NCBI RefSeq assembly: GCF_000612545.2
Contig: NZ_CP097800.1
Coordinates: 1,550,001 to 1,614,000, forward strand
Reading direction: 5' to 3'
Source: Streptomyces sp. PCS3-D2
GTDB lineage: Bacteria > Actinomycetota > Actinomycetes > Streptomycetales > Streptomycetaceae
DNA length: 64,000 bases
The translations under genes were made by a program, and so were the position numbers. Below, one piece after another: positions 1-8,197 of this stretch. Numbering within the stretch: position 1 is the first letter of the stretch; every line of letters starts with the position of its first letter. The notes under the pieces were generated by a model. The model saw only the letters and a list, made by a program, of their open reading frames with translations, did no database searches and was not told the origin of the DNA.

Positions 1-279
1 CTGACGGGCCTGTTCGAGGCGGTGTGGCGGGAGTCGCTGCCGCTGCGGCTGGGCACGGCCGGTTCGCCGGAGGAGTTCGGGACGGTACCGGACGCCACGG
101 ATCTGGAGATCCTCTCGCTGCTGCTGGCGGGTATGACGGACGCGAGCGCGGCCAAGCACCTGGAGCTCGGCCTGCGGACGGTACAGCGGCGGGTCAAGGG
201 GCTCATGGAGGCGGCCGGGGTGACGACCCGGCTGCAGCTCGGCTGGCACGCGTACGAGCGTGGCTGGGTGGCCCGGTAG
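1..279 (+). CDS. C-terminal part of a LuxR-type HTH regulator (5' end outside window)
   Basis: The reading frame is open from base 1 and stops at 277-279, so only the last 92 residues are present. About residues 37-80 read as a LuxR/FixJ-type helix-turn-helix: a D-LEILSLLLAGMTD-SAAKHLELGLRTVQRR-KGLM pattern, with the typical recognition helix (T-VQRRV) and an Ala/Gly-rich turn. The C-terminal tail LQLGWHAYERGW is the form often seen in Streptomyces LuxR-like regulators whose N-terminal part is a TrmB-like or undefined effector region. The sensing domain lies outside the window, so the signal and target cannot be stated. A DUF456 gene follows after 24 bp on the same strand. Confidence 0.8.
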   Translation: MTGLFEAVWRESLPLRLGTAGSPEEFGTVPDATDLEILSLLLAGMTDASAAKHLELGLRTVQRRVKGLMEAAGVTTRLQLGWHAYERGWVAR

Positions 280-303
280 CCTGCGGTCGGGCACGCTGGG
301 CGG

Positions 304-786
304 GTGGACGTGCCGCAGCTGCTCCTGGTGGGTCTGGTGTTGCTGCTCGGGCTCGTCGGGGTGCTGGTGCCCGGGGTGCCCGGGACCTGGTTGGTGTGGG
401 CGGGGCTGATGTGGTGGGCCCTGCACGAGCGGTCGGTGCTGGCGTGGTCCCTACTGGTCGCGGCGACGGCACTGCTGCTGGTGGTCCAGGTGGTGAAGTG
501 GCAGCTGCCGCCCCGGCGGACGCACGGGCTGCCGGCCACCCCCCGGACGGCGGCCTTCGCCGGTGCCGGCGCGCTGCTGGGCTTCGTACTGGTTCCCGTG
601 GTGGGGGCCGTCCCGGGATTCATGGGCGGCATCTACCTCTGCGAGCGGTTGCGCCTGGGCGGGCACGGCGAGGCCTGGGCGTCGACGCGGGCGGTGATGC
701 GGGCGGTGGGCACGAGCGTGCTGGTGGAACTGTTCGGGTGCCTGTTGGTGGTGGGGGCATGGGTCGGCGCGGTGGCCGCGGAGTAG
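304..786 (+). CDS. DUF456-family membrane protein
   Basis: A 160-residue, very hydrophobic protein with about four membrane segments. The first (residues 4-25, LLLVGLVLLLGLVGVLVPGVPG) contains the Gly/Pro-rich VPGVPGT turn typical of DUF456. A central pair spans about 35-65 and 80-105, and the last lies near 140-158. The GFVLVPVVGAVPGFMGG stretch resembles the second Gly-rich repeat of the family. Function is unknown; DUF456 proteins are integral membrane proteins without an assigned reaction. The GTG start was chosen because it opens directly into the first membrane segment; the ribosome site before it is weak. A convergent terminator-like hairpin follows. Confidence 0.75.
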   Translation: MDVPQLLLVGLVLLLGLVGVLVPGVPGTWLVWAGLMWWALHERSVLAWSLLVAATALLLVVQVVKWQLPPRRTHGLPATPRTAAFAGAGALLGFVLVPVVGAVPGFMGGIYLCERLRLGGHGEAWASTRAVMRAVGTSVLVELFGCLLVVGAWVGAVAAE

Positions 787-820
787 GACGCGGCCGGACC
801 GCCCGGCCGGGAAGACGGGA

Positions 821-844
821 GCCCCGGGCCGGTCGACCCGGGGC
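821..844. terminator. Hairpin between convergent genes
   Basis: GCCCCGGG (821-828) pairs perfectly with CCCGGGGC (837-844) around an 8-nt loop. It lies between the stop of the DUF456 gene and the stop of rsgA, where a bidirectional terminator is expected. There is no T-run, which is usual in this GC range. Confidence 0.55.
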
Positions 845-856
845 GGGGTGGGCGGG

Positions 857-2023
857 TCAGGCGCGGCCGCCACGCTTGGCGGCGTAATTCGCCCGGCCCT
901 CTGCCGACTTCAGCCGCCAGTCGCGGCGGATCTCCGACCGGAGCCGGGCGTCCGTCTTGGCCACGATCCGCTGGTTCTCGCGCAGGAGCTTGCGGTAACT
1001 CTCCAGACGCCGTTCCGGCAGGACCCCCGACTCCAGCGCGGCGAGCACCGCGCACCCCGGCTCCGCCTCGTGGGCGCAGTCGTGGAAGCGGCATTCGGCG
1101 GCGTAGTCCTCGATCTCGGAGAAGACCTGCCCCACGCCCGCCTCCGCGTCGAAGAGCCCGACGCCGCGCAGGCCCGGGGTGTCGATGAGGACCCCTCCGC
1201 CGGGCAGGAGGAGGAGGTTGCGGGTGGTCGTGGTGTGGCGGCCCTTGCCGTCGGCGTCGCGGGTGGCCTGGACCTCCATGGCGTCCGCGCCGAGCAGCGC
1301 GTTCGCCAGGGTGGACTTGCCCGCGCCGGAGACGCCCAGCAGGACGCTCGTACCGTCGGCGACGATCGCACCGAGGACGTCGGTGCCCTCCCCGGTGCGG
1401 GAGGAGACCGTGAGGACCGGGACGCCCGGGGCGGTGGTCTCCACGTCCTGAACCAGGTGGCCGAGGGTGACCGGGTCCGGGACCAGGTCCGCCTTGGTGA
1501 GGACGACCAGCGGCTGCGCCCCCGACTCCGAGGAGTCGGCCGGTGTACGCAGCAGTGCCGCACCGCTCGAACTGGCCATCGCGAGCGCAAGGAACCGTTC
1601 GATCCGCCCGAGGTCGAGTTCGACCGCGAGCGACACACAGATGACGATGTGATCGATGTTGGTGGCCAGCACCTGACCTTCGGAACGCTTGGACGACGTC
1701 GACCGGACGAACGCGGTCCGCCGAGGCAGGACGGTCCGCGCGTACCGCGGATCACTGCCCTCGGGATCGACGGCGACCCAGTCCCCCGTGCACACGACCT
1801 TCATCGGGTCATGGGGAACGACGAAAGCGGTGTCGGCACGGACGACGCCGTCAGGGGTGGCCACATCACACTGACCGCGATCGACCCGGACGACCCGGCC
1901 CGGGACCAGGCCCTGGGATGCGTACGGGGCGAACTCGGCCTCCCAGCCACCGTCCCAGCCGTAGGCGGCGAGCGGGTGCTGGAGCGCGGAAGAGGAAAAC
2001 GGGTGGAGCGGAGCGTTGGACAA
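857..2023 (-). CDS. rsgA: Ribosome small-subunit GTPase RsgA
   Basis: A 388-residue circularly permuted GTPase that helps late 30S subunit maturation. The order of G motifs is the diagnostic permutation. An N-terminal OB-like region (about 45-120) comes first, then the G4 motif LTKAD (near residue 170), then the P-loop GVSGAGKST (near 228), then the G3 motif DTPGLRG (near 276). A C-terminal zinc site, C-RFHDCAHE-PGC, follows around residues 305-320. Length is slightly above the usual 300-360 because of an N-terminal extension. The GTG/ATG context upstream contains a 23-codon mini-gene on the same strand with a hairpin between the two, so the pair may be co-transcribed. Confidence 0.93.
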   Translation of the reverse strand: MSNAPLHPFSSSALQHPLAAYGWDGGWEAEFAPYASQGLVPGRVVRVDRGQCDVATPDGVVRADTAFVVPHDPMKVVCTGDWVAVDPEGSDPRYARTVLPRRTAFVRSTSSKRSEGQVLATNIDHIVICVSLAVELDLGRIERFLALAMASSSGAALLRTPADSSESGAQPLVVLTKADLVPDPVTLGHLVQDVETTAPGVPVLTVSSRTGEGTDVLGAIVADGTSVLLGVSGAGKSTLANALLGADAMEVQATRDADGKGRHTTTTRNLLLLPGGGVLIDTPGLRGVGLFDAEAGVGQVFSEIEDYAAECRFHDCAHEAEPGCAVLAALESGVLPERRLESYRKLLRENQRIVAKTDARLRSEIRRDWRLKSAEGRANYAAKRGGRA

Positions 2024-2052
2024 GGGGAACCCTTCGAAGGGTGGCCCCGGCG

Positions 2053-2069
2053 GCGCGCTCCGAGCGCGC
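2053..2069 (-). terminator. GC-rich hairpin between mini-ORF and rsgA
   Basis: GCGCGCTC (2053-2060) and GAGCGCGC (2062-2069) are perfect inverted repeats separated by one base; a realistic fold has a 5-7-nt loop. It sits after the mini-ORF stop (2084-2086) and about 30 nt before the rsgA start. It could attenuate or pause transcription into rsgA. Function is inferred from position only. Confidence 0.35.
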
Positions 2070-2083
2070 GGATCGTGTGGGTG

Positions 2084-2155
2084 TCAGCCGGAGACCACAG
2101 GGGTGGGAACGATGAACTCCTGAATGCGGGCAGAGCCCGTCACCGTGACAGTCAT
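2084..2155 (-). CDS. Small 23-aa peptide gene with consensus Shine-Dalgarno
   Basis: An ATG at 2155-2153 opens a 23-codon frame beginning MTVTVTGS and ending VPTPVVSG. It is preceded by AGGAGGTGA (2172-2164), a near-perfect anti-16S match at 8-nt spacing, far stronger than the site before rsgA itself. The peptide is neutral and rich in Val, Thr and Pro, with no Cys, no Trp and no signal peptide. It lies 60 bp upstream of rsgA on the same strand, with a GC hairpin between. It could be a leader peptide, a small regulatory protein or a peptide precursor. I do not recognise a family, and no peptide-modifying enzyme lies nearby. An upstream in-frame ATG at 2269 would give 61 residues but has no comparable ribosome site. 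Confidence 0.5.
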   Translation of the reverse strand: MTVTVTGSARIQEFIVPTPVVSG

Positions 2156-2576
2156 CAATGTCCTCACCTCCTGCTTCTTCTCAACGAATCCATACGGTGT
2201 CCTCGGCAACGACCCAGCCGCGCCGTGGAACGAGCAGAACCATAGCCCCACCCCGGGACACGGCACCACCGATTAAATCCTGGGCTCACCTGCACCACGC
2301 CGACAGCGGGCGGACCAGCGTCACGCCGCATGTCGTACAACGTCCTGCGCGAGAACTCCTCGGTTCGTAGCGCAGTACACCCACGCCCGGAGCGGTCGCA
2401 GTATCCAGGTCGACGGCCCCCATCCGCAGCGTGGATTCACAGAAGCAGTCACAGAACTGCCCTTACTGGTAAGCGAGTTGCTCGCACAATTGGCATGTCC
2501 CTGAAGGCTAGAGGTGTGTAGGGTGCATGGCGTTCGAATGAGATCACTTGTTCGACGTCAACGGGGAGGTACTTTC
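2156..2576. other. Intergenic region between divergent mini-ORF/rsgA and the secreted protease gene
   Basis: About 420 bp without a convincing further gene. It must contain promoters for both directions. Base composition is lower in GC around 2225-2245 and 2455-2500 than in the genes. A short inverted repeat GCGAG-TTG-CTCGC lies at about 2473-2485, upstream of the protease gene. No promoter hexamer pair is clear enough to call. Confidence 0.4.
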
Positions 2577-3899
2577 GTGAAGCTCAGAGGGGGGACCCTC
2601 GCGGTGGGGGCGGCCGTTCTGGCGCTGAGTCTGGGGCTTGCCCCCGCCTCGGCGTTCGGGGTGGACTCCGCGCCTCAGCAGGAGAACGCGGCGGCCCAGG
2701 CCGTGAACGACCCGTACGTGCCGAAGGGCAGGGCCGGCTGGACCGTCAAGCCCGGCCCTGAGCCGGTCGGCCTCGACGCCGCCTCGCCGACCGAGGATGT
2801 CATGCCCGTCGTGGCTGACCGTATCTACGAACTGGGTGCGGAGCGTGGATTCACGCGTCAGCAGACGGACTACAAGAATCGGTCGATCACGGTGCTCTGG
2901 AAGGGCACTCCGCCGGCCGATGTGACTGCCTACGCGGCCAGCAAGCCGCTCGGCGTGACCGTCGAACTCACCGGGGGAGCCAAGTACTCGCGCGCCGAGG
3001 CCGAGGCGGCGCGCACGCGCATCCTGAACAGCCCGGCAAGCGCCCGCCTGGGGATCACCTGGAGTGATCTCAACGACGACGGCAGCGGGGTCACGGTCGG
3101 CATCGCCTCAAGTCCGCGCAGTGCAGTCGCCCAGGAACGGCTGGCCGAGCTGCGTGAGACCGCCCGGATCCCGGACGTTGCGCTCAAGCTCGGTGTGGAG
3201 CCGGCCGTCGGCTACTCGCGGGGCAATGACGCCCCGCCGTGGAAGGGTGGCATCCGAACCCGTCACCCCGGGGGAAGCTGTTCCAGCGGGTTCGCCGTGC
3301 TGGCCGGCTCCGCCGGACGGTTGATCAGCGCGGGACACTGCGACCGCACCGGCAACGGAGCCGTCTATGACGGTGCCGGGCAGCTCATCGCCCCCGGCGG
3401 CTCCTCCGTGGCATACAGCCCGGGCATCGATTCCCTGCTGATCGACCCGTCGAACTCCCCCGCCACCACTCCGAGCATCTTCCGCGGCGGATACGCGAGC
3501 ACCTCCACTTCGGTGGTGAAGAACTGGTACTCGAACTGGCCCGGAGACCCGGTGTGTTCCTCGGGCGCGAGCACGGGTGAGCACTGCGGCACGGTCTACG
3601 ACGACGGCGACGTCGTCACACTCTACGGAGCGAACGTCGGCGTGATCCAGGTCGCGGCTCCGTCCGGACAGATCATGGGCGGCCAGGGCGACAGTGGCGC
3701 ACCGATGTTCAAGAAGGTCACCGGTGGGGTACAGGCCCGAGGGATTCTGCTGGGCCCGGACCTTACCGCCGGCTCCTCGACGTACTCGTGCGGCTCCACC
3801 GACCCGAACGTCGGTTTGATCCAGTGTTCGCGCTGGATCAACTATGTGCCCATCAGCACCATCCTGAACACCTGGGGCGTCTCCCTCGAAACCGGGTGA
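2577..3899 (+). CDS. Secreted chymotrypsin-fold serine protease (S1 family) with propeptide
   Basis: A 440-residue preproprotein. The start at GTG 2577 follows GGGGAGG (2563-2569) and gives a classic signal peptide: KLRGG, a hydrophobic core to about residue 22, and an A-S-A site before FGVDS. A long propeptide (about 30-225) precedes the protease domain. The catalytic triad is visible: His in SAGHC (about 254), Asp in PGIDSLLID (about 285) and Ser in GQGDSGAP (about 373). Paired cysteines flank the His (CSSG-F...GHC) and occur near the C-terminus. This arrangement matches streptogrisin/alpha-lytic-like exported proteases, although the sequence is divergent from the well-known streptogrisins. 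Substrate is unknown. A strong hairpin terminates the gene, so it is monocistronic. Confidence 0.85.
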   Translation: MKLRGGTLAVGAAVLALSLGLAPASAFGVDSAPQQENAAAQAVNDPYVPKGRAGWTVKPGPEPVGLDAASPTEDVMPVVADRIYELGAERGFTRQQTDYKNRSITVLWKGTPPADVTAYAASKPLGVTVELTGGAKYSRAEAEAARTRILNSPASARLGITWSDLNDDGSGVTVGIASSPRSAVAQERLAELRETARIPDVALKLGVEPAVGYSRGNDAPPWKGGIRTRHPGGSCSSGFAVLAGSAGRLISAGHCDRTGNGAVYDGAGQLIAPGGSSVAYSPGIDSLLIDPSNSPATTPSIFRGGYASTSTSVVKNWYSNWPGDPVCSSGASTGEHCGTVYDDGDVVTLYGANVGVIQVAAPSGQIMGGQGDSGAPMFKKVTGGVQARGILLGPDLTAGSSTYSCGSTDPNVGLIQCSRWINYVPISTILNTWGVSLETG

Positions 3900-3933
3900 A
3901 AATCCCCGGCCTCTGGCCGGAAGCCGCACCAGC

Positions 3934-3968
3934 GGCCCGCACCGTTCGTCTCGGCGACGGTGCGGGCC
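3934..3968 (+). terminator. Strong hairpin after the protease gene
   Basis: GGCCCGCACCGT (3934-3945) pairs perfectly with ACGGTGCGGGCC (3957-3968), a 12-bp stem with an 11-nt loop, 34 nt after the stop codon. It has no U-tract but is a typical Streptomyces terminator. Confidence 0.75.
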
Positions 3969-4026
3969 GTGTCCCCTTGCACACGTCATGTTGGACTGGC
4001 TACATCACGCGAAGGAGCGGGACGCG

Positions 4027-4584
4027 ATGCCCGATACCCCTGACCAGCACACCAGCGCCACTGACAGGGCAGCGCTGACGGTGGAACGGAGTTCGCGTCG
4101 GGCCCTCCGTGGCATGGTCGCTCTCGCGGGCTGCCTGCTCGTCGCCACGGCGACCGCGGCGTGCGCAGGAGCGAGTGCGGAGAACCCGAAGGCCGGGGGC
4201 ACCCCCGCGGCGGTGAAGCCGGCGAACGCCGACTCGGCGGCCACCACGCACCGGAAGACCCCCGCCCAGATCGTGACCCGAAAGGCCGACGACCCCTTCC
4301 CCGGGCTCTTCGCCCATCTTCCCGGGACACTCGTGGTCACCGACGGCAACTGTGTCGGGGTGAAGACCGCCAAGAACGCGCAGCCGGAGTTGATCGCGTG
4401 GGGCCACGGCTGGTCGGCCCGTGAGGAGAACGGCAAGACGGCCGTGTACGACGCCGAAGGAAAGCTCTTCGCCAAGGAAGGCGACACGGTGGGCCTGGCC
4501 GGCGGGTACCTGGACCAGTTCGCCGATCATCCGTGCGCCACCGGCCGCGTCTTCGAAGCGAACGGCACCCAGGCCACCTCGTAA
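4027..4584 (+). CDS. Putative secreted lipoprotein
   Basis: A 185-residue protein. The ATG at 4027 follows GAAGGAGCGG. After a 30-residue charged N-terminus comes a hydrophobic stretch (about 34-50: MVALAGCLLVATATAAC) ending in a lipobox-like T-A-A-C, then AGASAENPKAGG, a flexible linker typical of lipoproteins. The mature part contains a compact domain (LPGTLVVTDGNCVG... NGKTAVYDAEGKLFA... GDTVGLAGGY) with two further Cys that could form a disulfide. I recognise no assigned function. The long pre-signal region is unusual for a lipoprotein; starting later at an internal GTG would shorten it. It stands alone between a terminator and a convergent GNAT gene. Confidence 0.65.
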   Translation: MPDTPDQHTSATDRAALTVERSSRRALRGMVALAGCLLVATATAACAGASAENPKAGGTPAAVKPANADSAATTHRKTPAQIVTRKADDPFPGLFAHLPGTLVVTDGNCVGVKTAKNAQPELIAWGHGWSAREENGKTAVYDAEGKLFAKEGDTVGLAGGYLDQFADHPCATGRVFEANGTQATS

Positions 4585-4712
4585 GCCGGCCAACCCTCTG
4601 TGCCCCGTGGTGGACCTTCGCCTTCCTCCGGGACCAGCGGGGGCATGAGGGCACCGACGGCAGGCGTCCGTGATCACGGCTTCCGTGTCGGGGCCACTTC
4701 GCTTCCGCGCCG

Positions 4713-5255
4713 TCAGCCGCGTGCCGGGCCGACCCGCCGGGCCAGCACCTGTCCCGGCCAGTCGCCGGACAGGAAGCGCTCGGTGGGGGCGAAGCCGCTG
4801 CGCTCGTAGAAGGCGACCAGTTCGCCGCCACCGCCCGCCCAGCAGTCGACCCGCAGGAGGGCGACGCCGGCCCGCCGGGTCTCCTCGGCGGCGTGCGCGA
4901 GCAGCGCCGCCCCGATGCCCCGGCCCGCGTGCCGCCGGTCCGAGACCAGCAGCCGCACGTACCGCTCGGGCTCGCCGGCCGGCGCGATCGGCAGCTGCGG
5001 GCTGGGCCCGTGGTCCAGGACCAGGGCGCCGACGGGCACACCGTCCAGCTCGGCGACGTACGGGGTGTTCTCGGTCGTGTACCGCTCGACCCGCTCCGGC
5101 CCGCCGGGACGCTGCGAGTACGGCGTCGTGCCCCACTGCTCGGTGTTGCCGCGGGCGTTCATCCAGGCCACGGCGGAGTCGAGCATGTCCAGCAGGGCCG
5201 GTGCGTCCGCCGGGCCACCCGGTCGGATCCGCATCGCGTGTGCGGTGTCGTTCAT
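4713..5255 (-). CDS. GNAT-family N-acetyltransferase
   Basis: A 180-residue single-domain acetyltransferase. N-terminal MRIRPGGPADAPALLDML is the usual beta1-alpha1 opening. The acetyl-CoA pyrophosphate loop is seen as the motif A run RHAGRGIGAALLAHA (about 108-122), preceded by the strand ERYVRLLVSD, and motif B is FYERSGF (about 152-158). The substrate cannot be deduced. The wide region between motif B and the C-terminus (FLSGDWPGQVLARRV) resembles Streptomyces paralogues annotated only as GNAT. It lies head-to-tail with the YihY gene upstream (166-bp gap), so it probably has its own promoter. Confidence 0.85.
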   Translation of the reverse strand: MNDTAHAMRIRPGGPADAPALLDMLDSAVAWMNARGNTEQWGTTPYSQRPGGPERVERYTTENTPYVAELDGVPVGALVLDHGPSPQLPIAPAGEPERYVRLLVSDRRHAGRGIGAALLAHAAEETRRAGVALLRVDCWAGGGGELVAFYERSGFAPTERFLSGDWPGQVLARRVGPARG

Positions 5256-5420
5256 GGCGGAAGCCTATGCGGCGGTGGTCCGTGCGGCCTCACCCGGGCT
5301 GGACCGGCGGGTGGTCGATGCCGTCGACGAGGACGCCGGCGCGGGTCGGTCCCACTCCCGGCGGACGGCTGGTCGGCGTCGTACGGGGCCGAGGGCCGAC
5401 CGGCCTCCGGGCCCGGCCGG

Positions 5421-6536
5421 TCAGTGCTTGCGCAGGCGCGAGGAGTAGTCCTCGGGCGGCAGGAACCGCGACCAGCGCTCCGGGAACTCCGACGGCATGC
5501 CCTCGTCATCGTCGTCCTCCGACTCGCCCTCCGCCATCGCCCGCCAGGCGGCGGCCCGCGCGACCAGCTGCGCGGCCTCCGCCTCGCGGGCCCGCTCGTT
5601 GGCCTCGCGCGCCGCCGCCGTGGCCACCGAGGGCCAGACGCGGTCGATGGCGGCGTTGACGGCGGCGCCGACGAGGACCGCGAAGGCCGAGATGCCGATC
5701 CAGAGCAGCACGGCGACGGGCGCGGCCAGGGAGCCGTAGATGGTCGGCCCCTCCACGGTGTTGGTGAGGTAGATCCGCAGCAGGAACGAGCCGAGCACCC
5801 ACATCGCCAGTGCCACCAGCGCGCCCGGGACGTCCTCGATCCACGGTGAGCGCACGGGCACGGACACGTGGTAGAGCGTGGTCAGGAAGGCGATGGACAG
5901 CAGGGTCACGGTCGGCCAGTACAGGACGGCGATCACCTCGGTCCCCCAGGGCACCAGCCGGACGACGGCGTCCGGCCCCACCACCATCAGCGGCAGCACG
6001 ATCGCCCCGATGAGCAGGGCGATGACGTAGAGCAGAAAGGCCAGCAGCCGGGTCTTGACGATGCCGCGATGACCGTCAAGTCCGTACATCACGGTGATGG
6101 TGTCGATGAACACGTTGACGGCCCGGGACCCCGACCACAGGGCGAAGGCGAAACCGAGCGAGATCAGGTCGGGTCTGCCGCTGCGGGTGACGTCGTCCAG
6201 CAGGGGTTTGGCGATGTCGTTGACGCCGCGGTCGGACAGCACCGTGCCGACCGCGCGCAGGATGTTCTCCTCGATGCTCTCGACCGTACGGGTGTCGGTC
6301 CACCCGTCGACGTAGCCGAGCAGGCCCAGCAGGCCCAGGAAGAGCGGGGGCAGCGAGAGCAGGGTGAAGAAGGCCGCCTCGGCCGCCAGCCCGAGGATGC
6401 GGTACTCGATACACGAGTTGACGGTGTCCTTCAACAGCAGCCAGCCCATCTTCCGCTTCGAGACGTTGCGGTAGAGGGCGCGGGCCCGGTGGAGCCGTCC
6501 TGGGATCCGCTCGGGTGTTTCTTTTGCTGGCTGCAC
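5421..6536 (-). CDS. YihY/BrkB-family inner membrane protein
   Basis: A 371-residue membrane protein. Residues about 40-305 carry the YihY/virulence-factor BrkB pattern: an early amphipathic segment (AAEAAFFTLLSLPPLFLGLLGLLGY), the conserved central region with SGSRAVNVFIDTI, three well-separated hydrophobic helices, the GPTIYGSLAAPVAVLLWI segment, and a final helix ending in VGAAVNAAIDR. The C-terminal 60 residues are charged, Glu/Asp/Arg-rich and cytoplasmic. The family was once called ribonuclease BN by mistake; its true role is unknown. The GTG start at 6536 is only 17 bp from the divergent AidB-like gene, so the two promoters overlap each other and the coding starts. Confidence 0.85.
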   Translation of the reverse strand: MQPAKETPERIPGRLHRARALYRNVSKRKMGWLLLKDTVNSCIEYRILGLAAEAAFFTLLSLPPLFLGLLGLLGYVDGWTDTRTVESIEENILRAVGTVLSDRGVNDIAKPLLDDVTRSGRPDLISLGFAFALWSGSRAVNVFIDTITVMYGLDGHRGIVKTRLLAFLLYVIALLIGAIVLPLMVVGPDAVVRLVPWGTEVIAVLYWPTVTLLSIAFLTTLYHVSVPVRSPWIEDVPGALVALAMWVLGSFLLRIYLTNTVEGPTIYGSLAAPVAVLLWIGISAFAVLVGAAVNAAIDRVWPSVATAAAREANERAREAEAAQLVARAAAWRAMAEGESEDDDDEGMPSEFPERWSRFLPPEDYSSRLRKH

Positions 6537-6541
6537 GTCCT

Positions 6542-6547
6542 TACGGT
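6542..6547 (+). promoter_or_regulatory. Possible -10 box for the AidB-like gene (leaderless transcript)
   Basis: TACGGT fits the actinobacterial TANNNT -10 pattern and ends 6 nt before the ATG at 6554. There is no Shine-Dalgarno in that space, so transcription would begin at or near the start codon. A weak TTTCTT lies 18 nt upstream as a possible -35. Confidence 0.3.
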
Positions 6548-6553
6548 ATCCGC

Positions 6554-8197
6554 ATGGCAGCCACCACCCACACAGTCAGCAACCAGGCCCCGCCGCTGGT
6601 GGGCCACGACGTCTTCACCGGCGATCGGGCCCTGACCGAGGGCATCGAGCGACACCTGGCGTCCGCGGATCCCGAACTCCTCGGCGAGGTACGGGAGGAG
6701 CTCACCGCCCTCGGCCGCGCGGCCGGATCGGCGCAGGCCCAGGAATGGGGCGCGCAGGCGAACGACAACCCTCCGAAACTGCGCACGCACGACCGGTACG
6801 GGAACCGTATCGACGAAGTCGAGTTCCACCCCGCGTGGCATCGGCTGCTCGGGCACGCGGTGGGCTCCGGGCTGACCGACGCCTGGGGGCGTCCGTCCGG
6901 GCATCTGCGCCGGGCCGCCGGGTTCTTCCTGTGGTCGCAGGCCGAGGCGGGCCACGGCTGCCCGGTCTCGATGACGCACGCGGCCGTGCCGGCCCTGCGG
7001 GCCGATCCGTCGATCGCGGCCGCATGGGAGCCGCGACTGACCTCGCACGTGTACGAGGAGGGGCTGCGGCCGGCCGCGCAGAAGGCCGGTGTGCTCTTCG
7101 GCATGGGGATGACGGAGAAGCAGGGCGGCAGTGACGTACGGGCCAACACGACGGCCGCCGTGCCGCTGGACGCGTCCGGGGAGTACCTGCTGACCGGGCA
7201 CAAGTGGTTCTGCTCGGCTCCGATGTGCGACGGCTTCCTGGTGCTGGCCCAGGCTCCGGGCGGGCTGACCTGCTTCCTGGTGCCCCGGGTGCTGGAGGAC
7301 GGCACGCGCAACGTCTTCGCGATCCAGCGGCTGAAGGACAAGCTGGGCAACAGGTCGAACGCGTCCAGCGAGGTCGAGTTCGACGGGACCTGGGCGCGGC
7401 GGGTCGGCGAGGAGGGCCGCGGGGTGCGGACCATCATCGAGATGGTCGCGGCGACCCGGCTGGACTGCGTCATCGGCTCGGCCGCGCTGATGCGGCAGGC
7501 GCTGACGCAGGCGGTGCATCATGCGGAGCACCGCTCTGCCTTCGGAGCACTGCTCGTCGACCAGCCGCTGATGCGCAACGTGCTCGCGGACCTCGCCCTG
7601 GAGTCGGAGGCAGCCACCACCCTGACGCTGCGGCTGGCCGCCGCCAACGACGCCGGGACCGAACAGGAGAAGGCCTTCCTGCGGCTCGCCGTGCCGGCCG
7701 CGAAGTACTGGGTGACCAAGCGGTGTACGCCGATGGTGGCCGAGGCCCTGGAGTGTCTGGGGGGCAACGGCTACGTCGAGGAGTCCGGGCTGCCGAGACT
7801 GCTGCGCGAATCGCCGCTGAACTCCATCTGGGAGGGCTCGGGAAACGTCCAGGCCCTGGACGTGCTGCGCGCCCTGCAGCGGGAGCCGCAGGCGCTGAAC
7901 GCCTTCCTCCAGGAGGTCGGCCTGGCCCGGGGCGCCGACCACAGGCTGGACTCGGCCATCAAGGACCTGCTGACGGACCTCGCCGATCTGGAGGGCATCG
8001 AGGGGCGGGCCCGCCGCGTGGTGGAGCGCATGGCCCTGGTACTGCAGGGATCGCTGCTGGTCCGCTGGGCTCCGCCGGAGGTCGCGGACGCGTTCTGCGC
8101 CTCGCGGCTGGGCGGTGACTGGGGCACGGCCTTCGGCACGCTGCCGCACAGCCTGGACCTGCGCGCGGTCGTGGAACGGGCGCGGATCGCGGGCTAG
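6554..8197 (+). CDS. AidB-like acyl-CoA dehydrogenase family flavoprotein
   Basis: A 547-residue protein of the AidB subgroup of acyl-CoA dehydrogenases, longer than ordinary 380-residue members because of extra N- and C-terminal helical regions. Diagnostic stretches are VEFHPAWHRLLGHAV and FFLWSQAEAGHGCPVSMTHA (N-terminal domain), GMGMTEKQGGSDVRANTT (FAD/substrate loop), and SIWEGSGNVQALDVLRAL with the Glu equivalent to the usual catalytic position. E. coli AidB binds FAD and DNA and belongs to the adaptive response to alkylation. Whether this copy does so is inference, since no ada/alkA genes are nearby. The ATG lacks a ribosome site and lies just after a -10-like box, which suggests a leaderless mRNA. 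Confidence 0.85.
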   Translation: MAATTHTVSNQAPPLVGHDVFTGDRALTEGIERHLASADPELLGEVREELTALGRAAGSAQAQEWGAQANDNPPKLRTHDRYGNRIDEVEFHPAWHRLLGHAVGSGLTDAWGRPSGHLRRAAGFFLWSQAEAGHGCPVSMTHAAVPALRADPSIAAAWEPRLTSHVYEEGLRPAAQKAGVLFGMGMTEKQGGSDVRANTTAAVPLDASGEYLLTGHKWFCSAPMCDGFLVLAQAPGGLTCFLVPRVLEDGTRNVFAIQRLKDKLGNRSNASSEVEFDGTWARRVGEEGRGVRTIIEMVAATRLDCVIGSAALMRQALTQAVHHAEHRSAFGALLVDQPLMRNVLADLALESEAATTLTLRLAAANDAGTEQEKAFLRLAVPAAKYWVTKRCTPMVAEALECLGGNGYVEESGLPRLLRESPLNSIWEGSGNVQALDVLRALQREPQALNAFLQEVGLARGADHRLDSAIKDLLTDLADLEGIEGRARRVVERMALVLQGSLLVRWAPPEVADAFCASRLGGDWGTAFGTLPHSLDLRAVVERARIAG

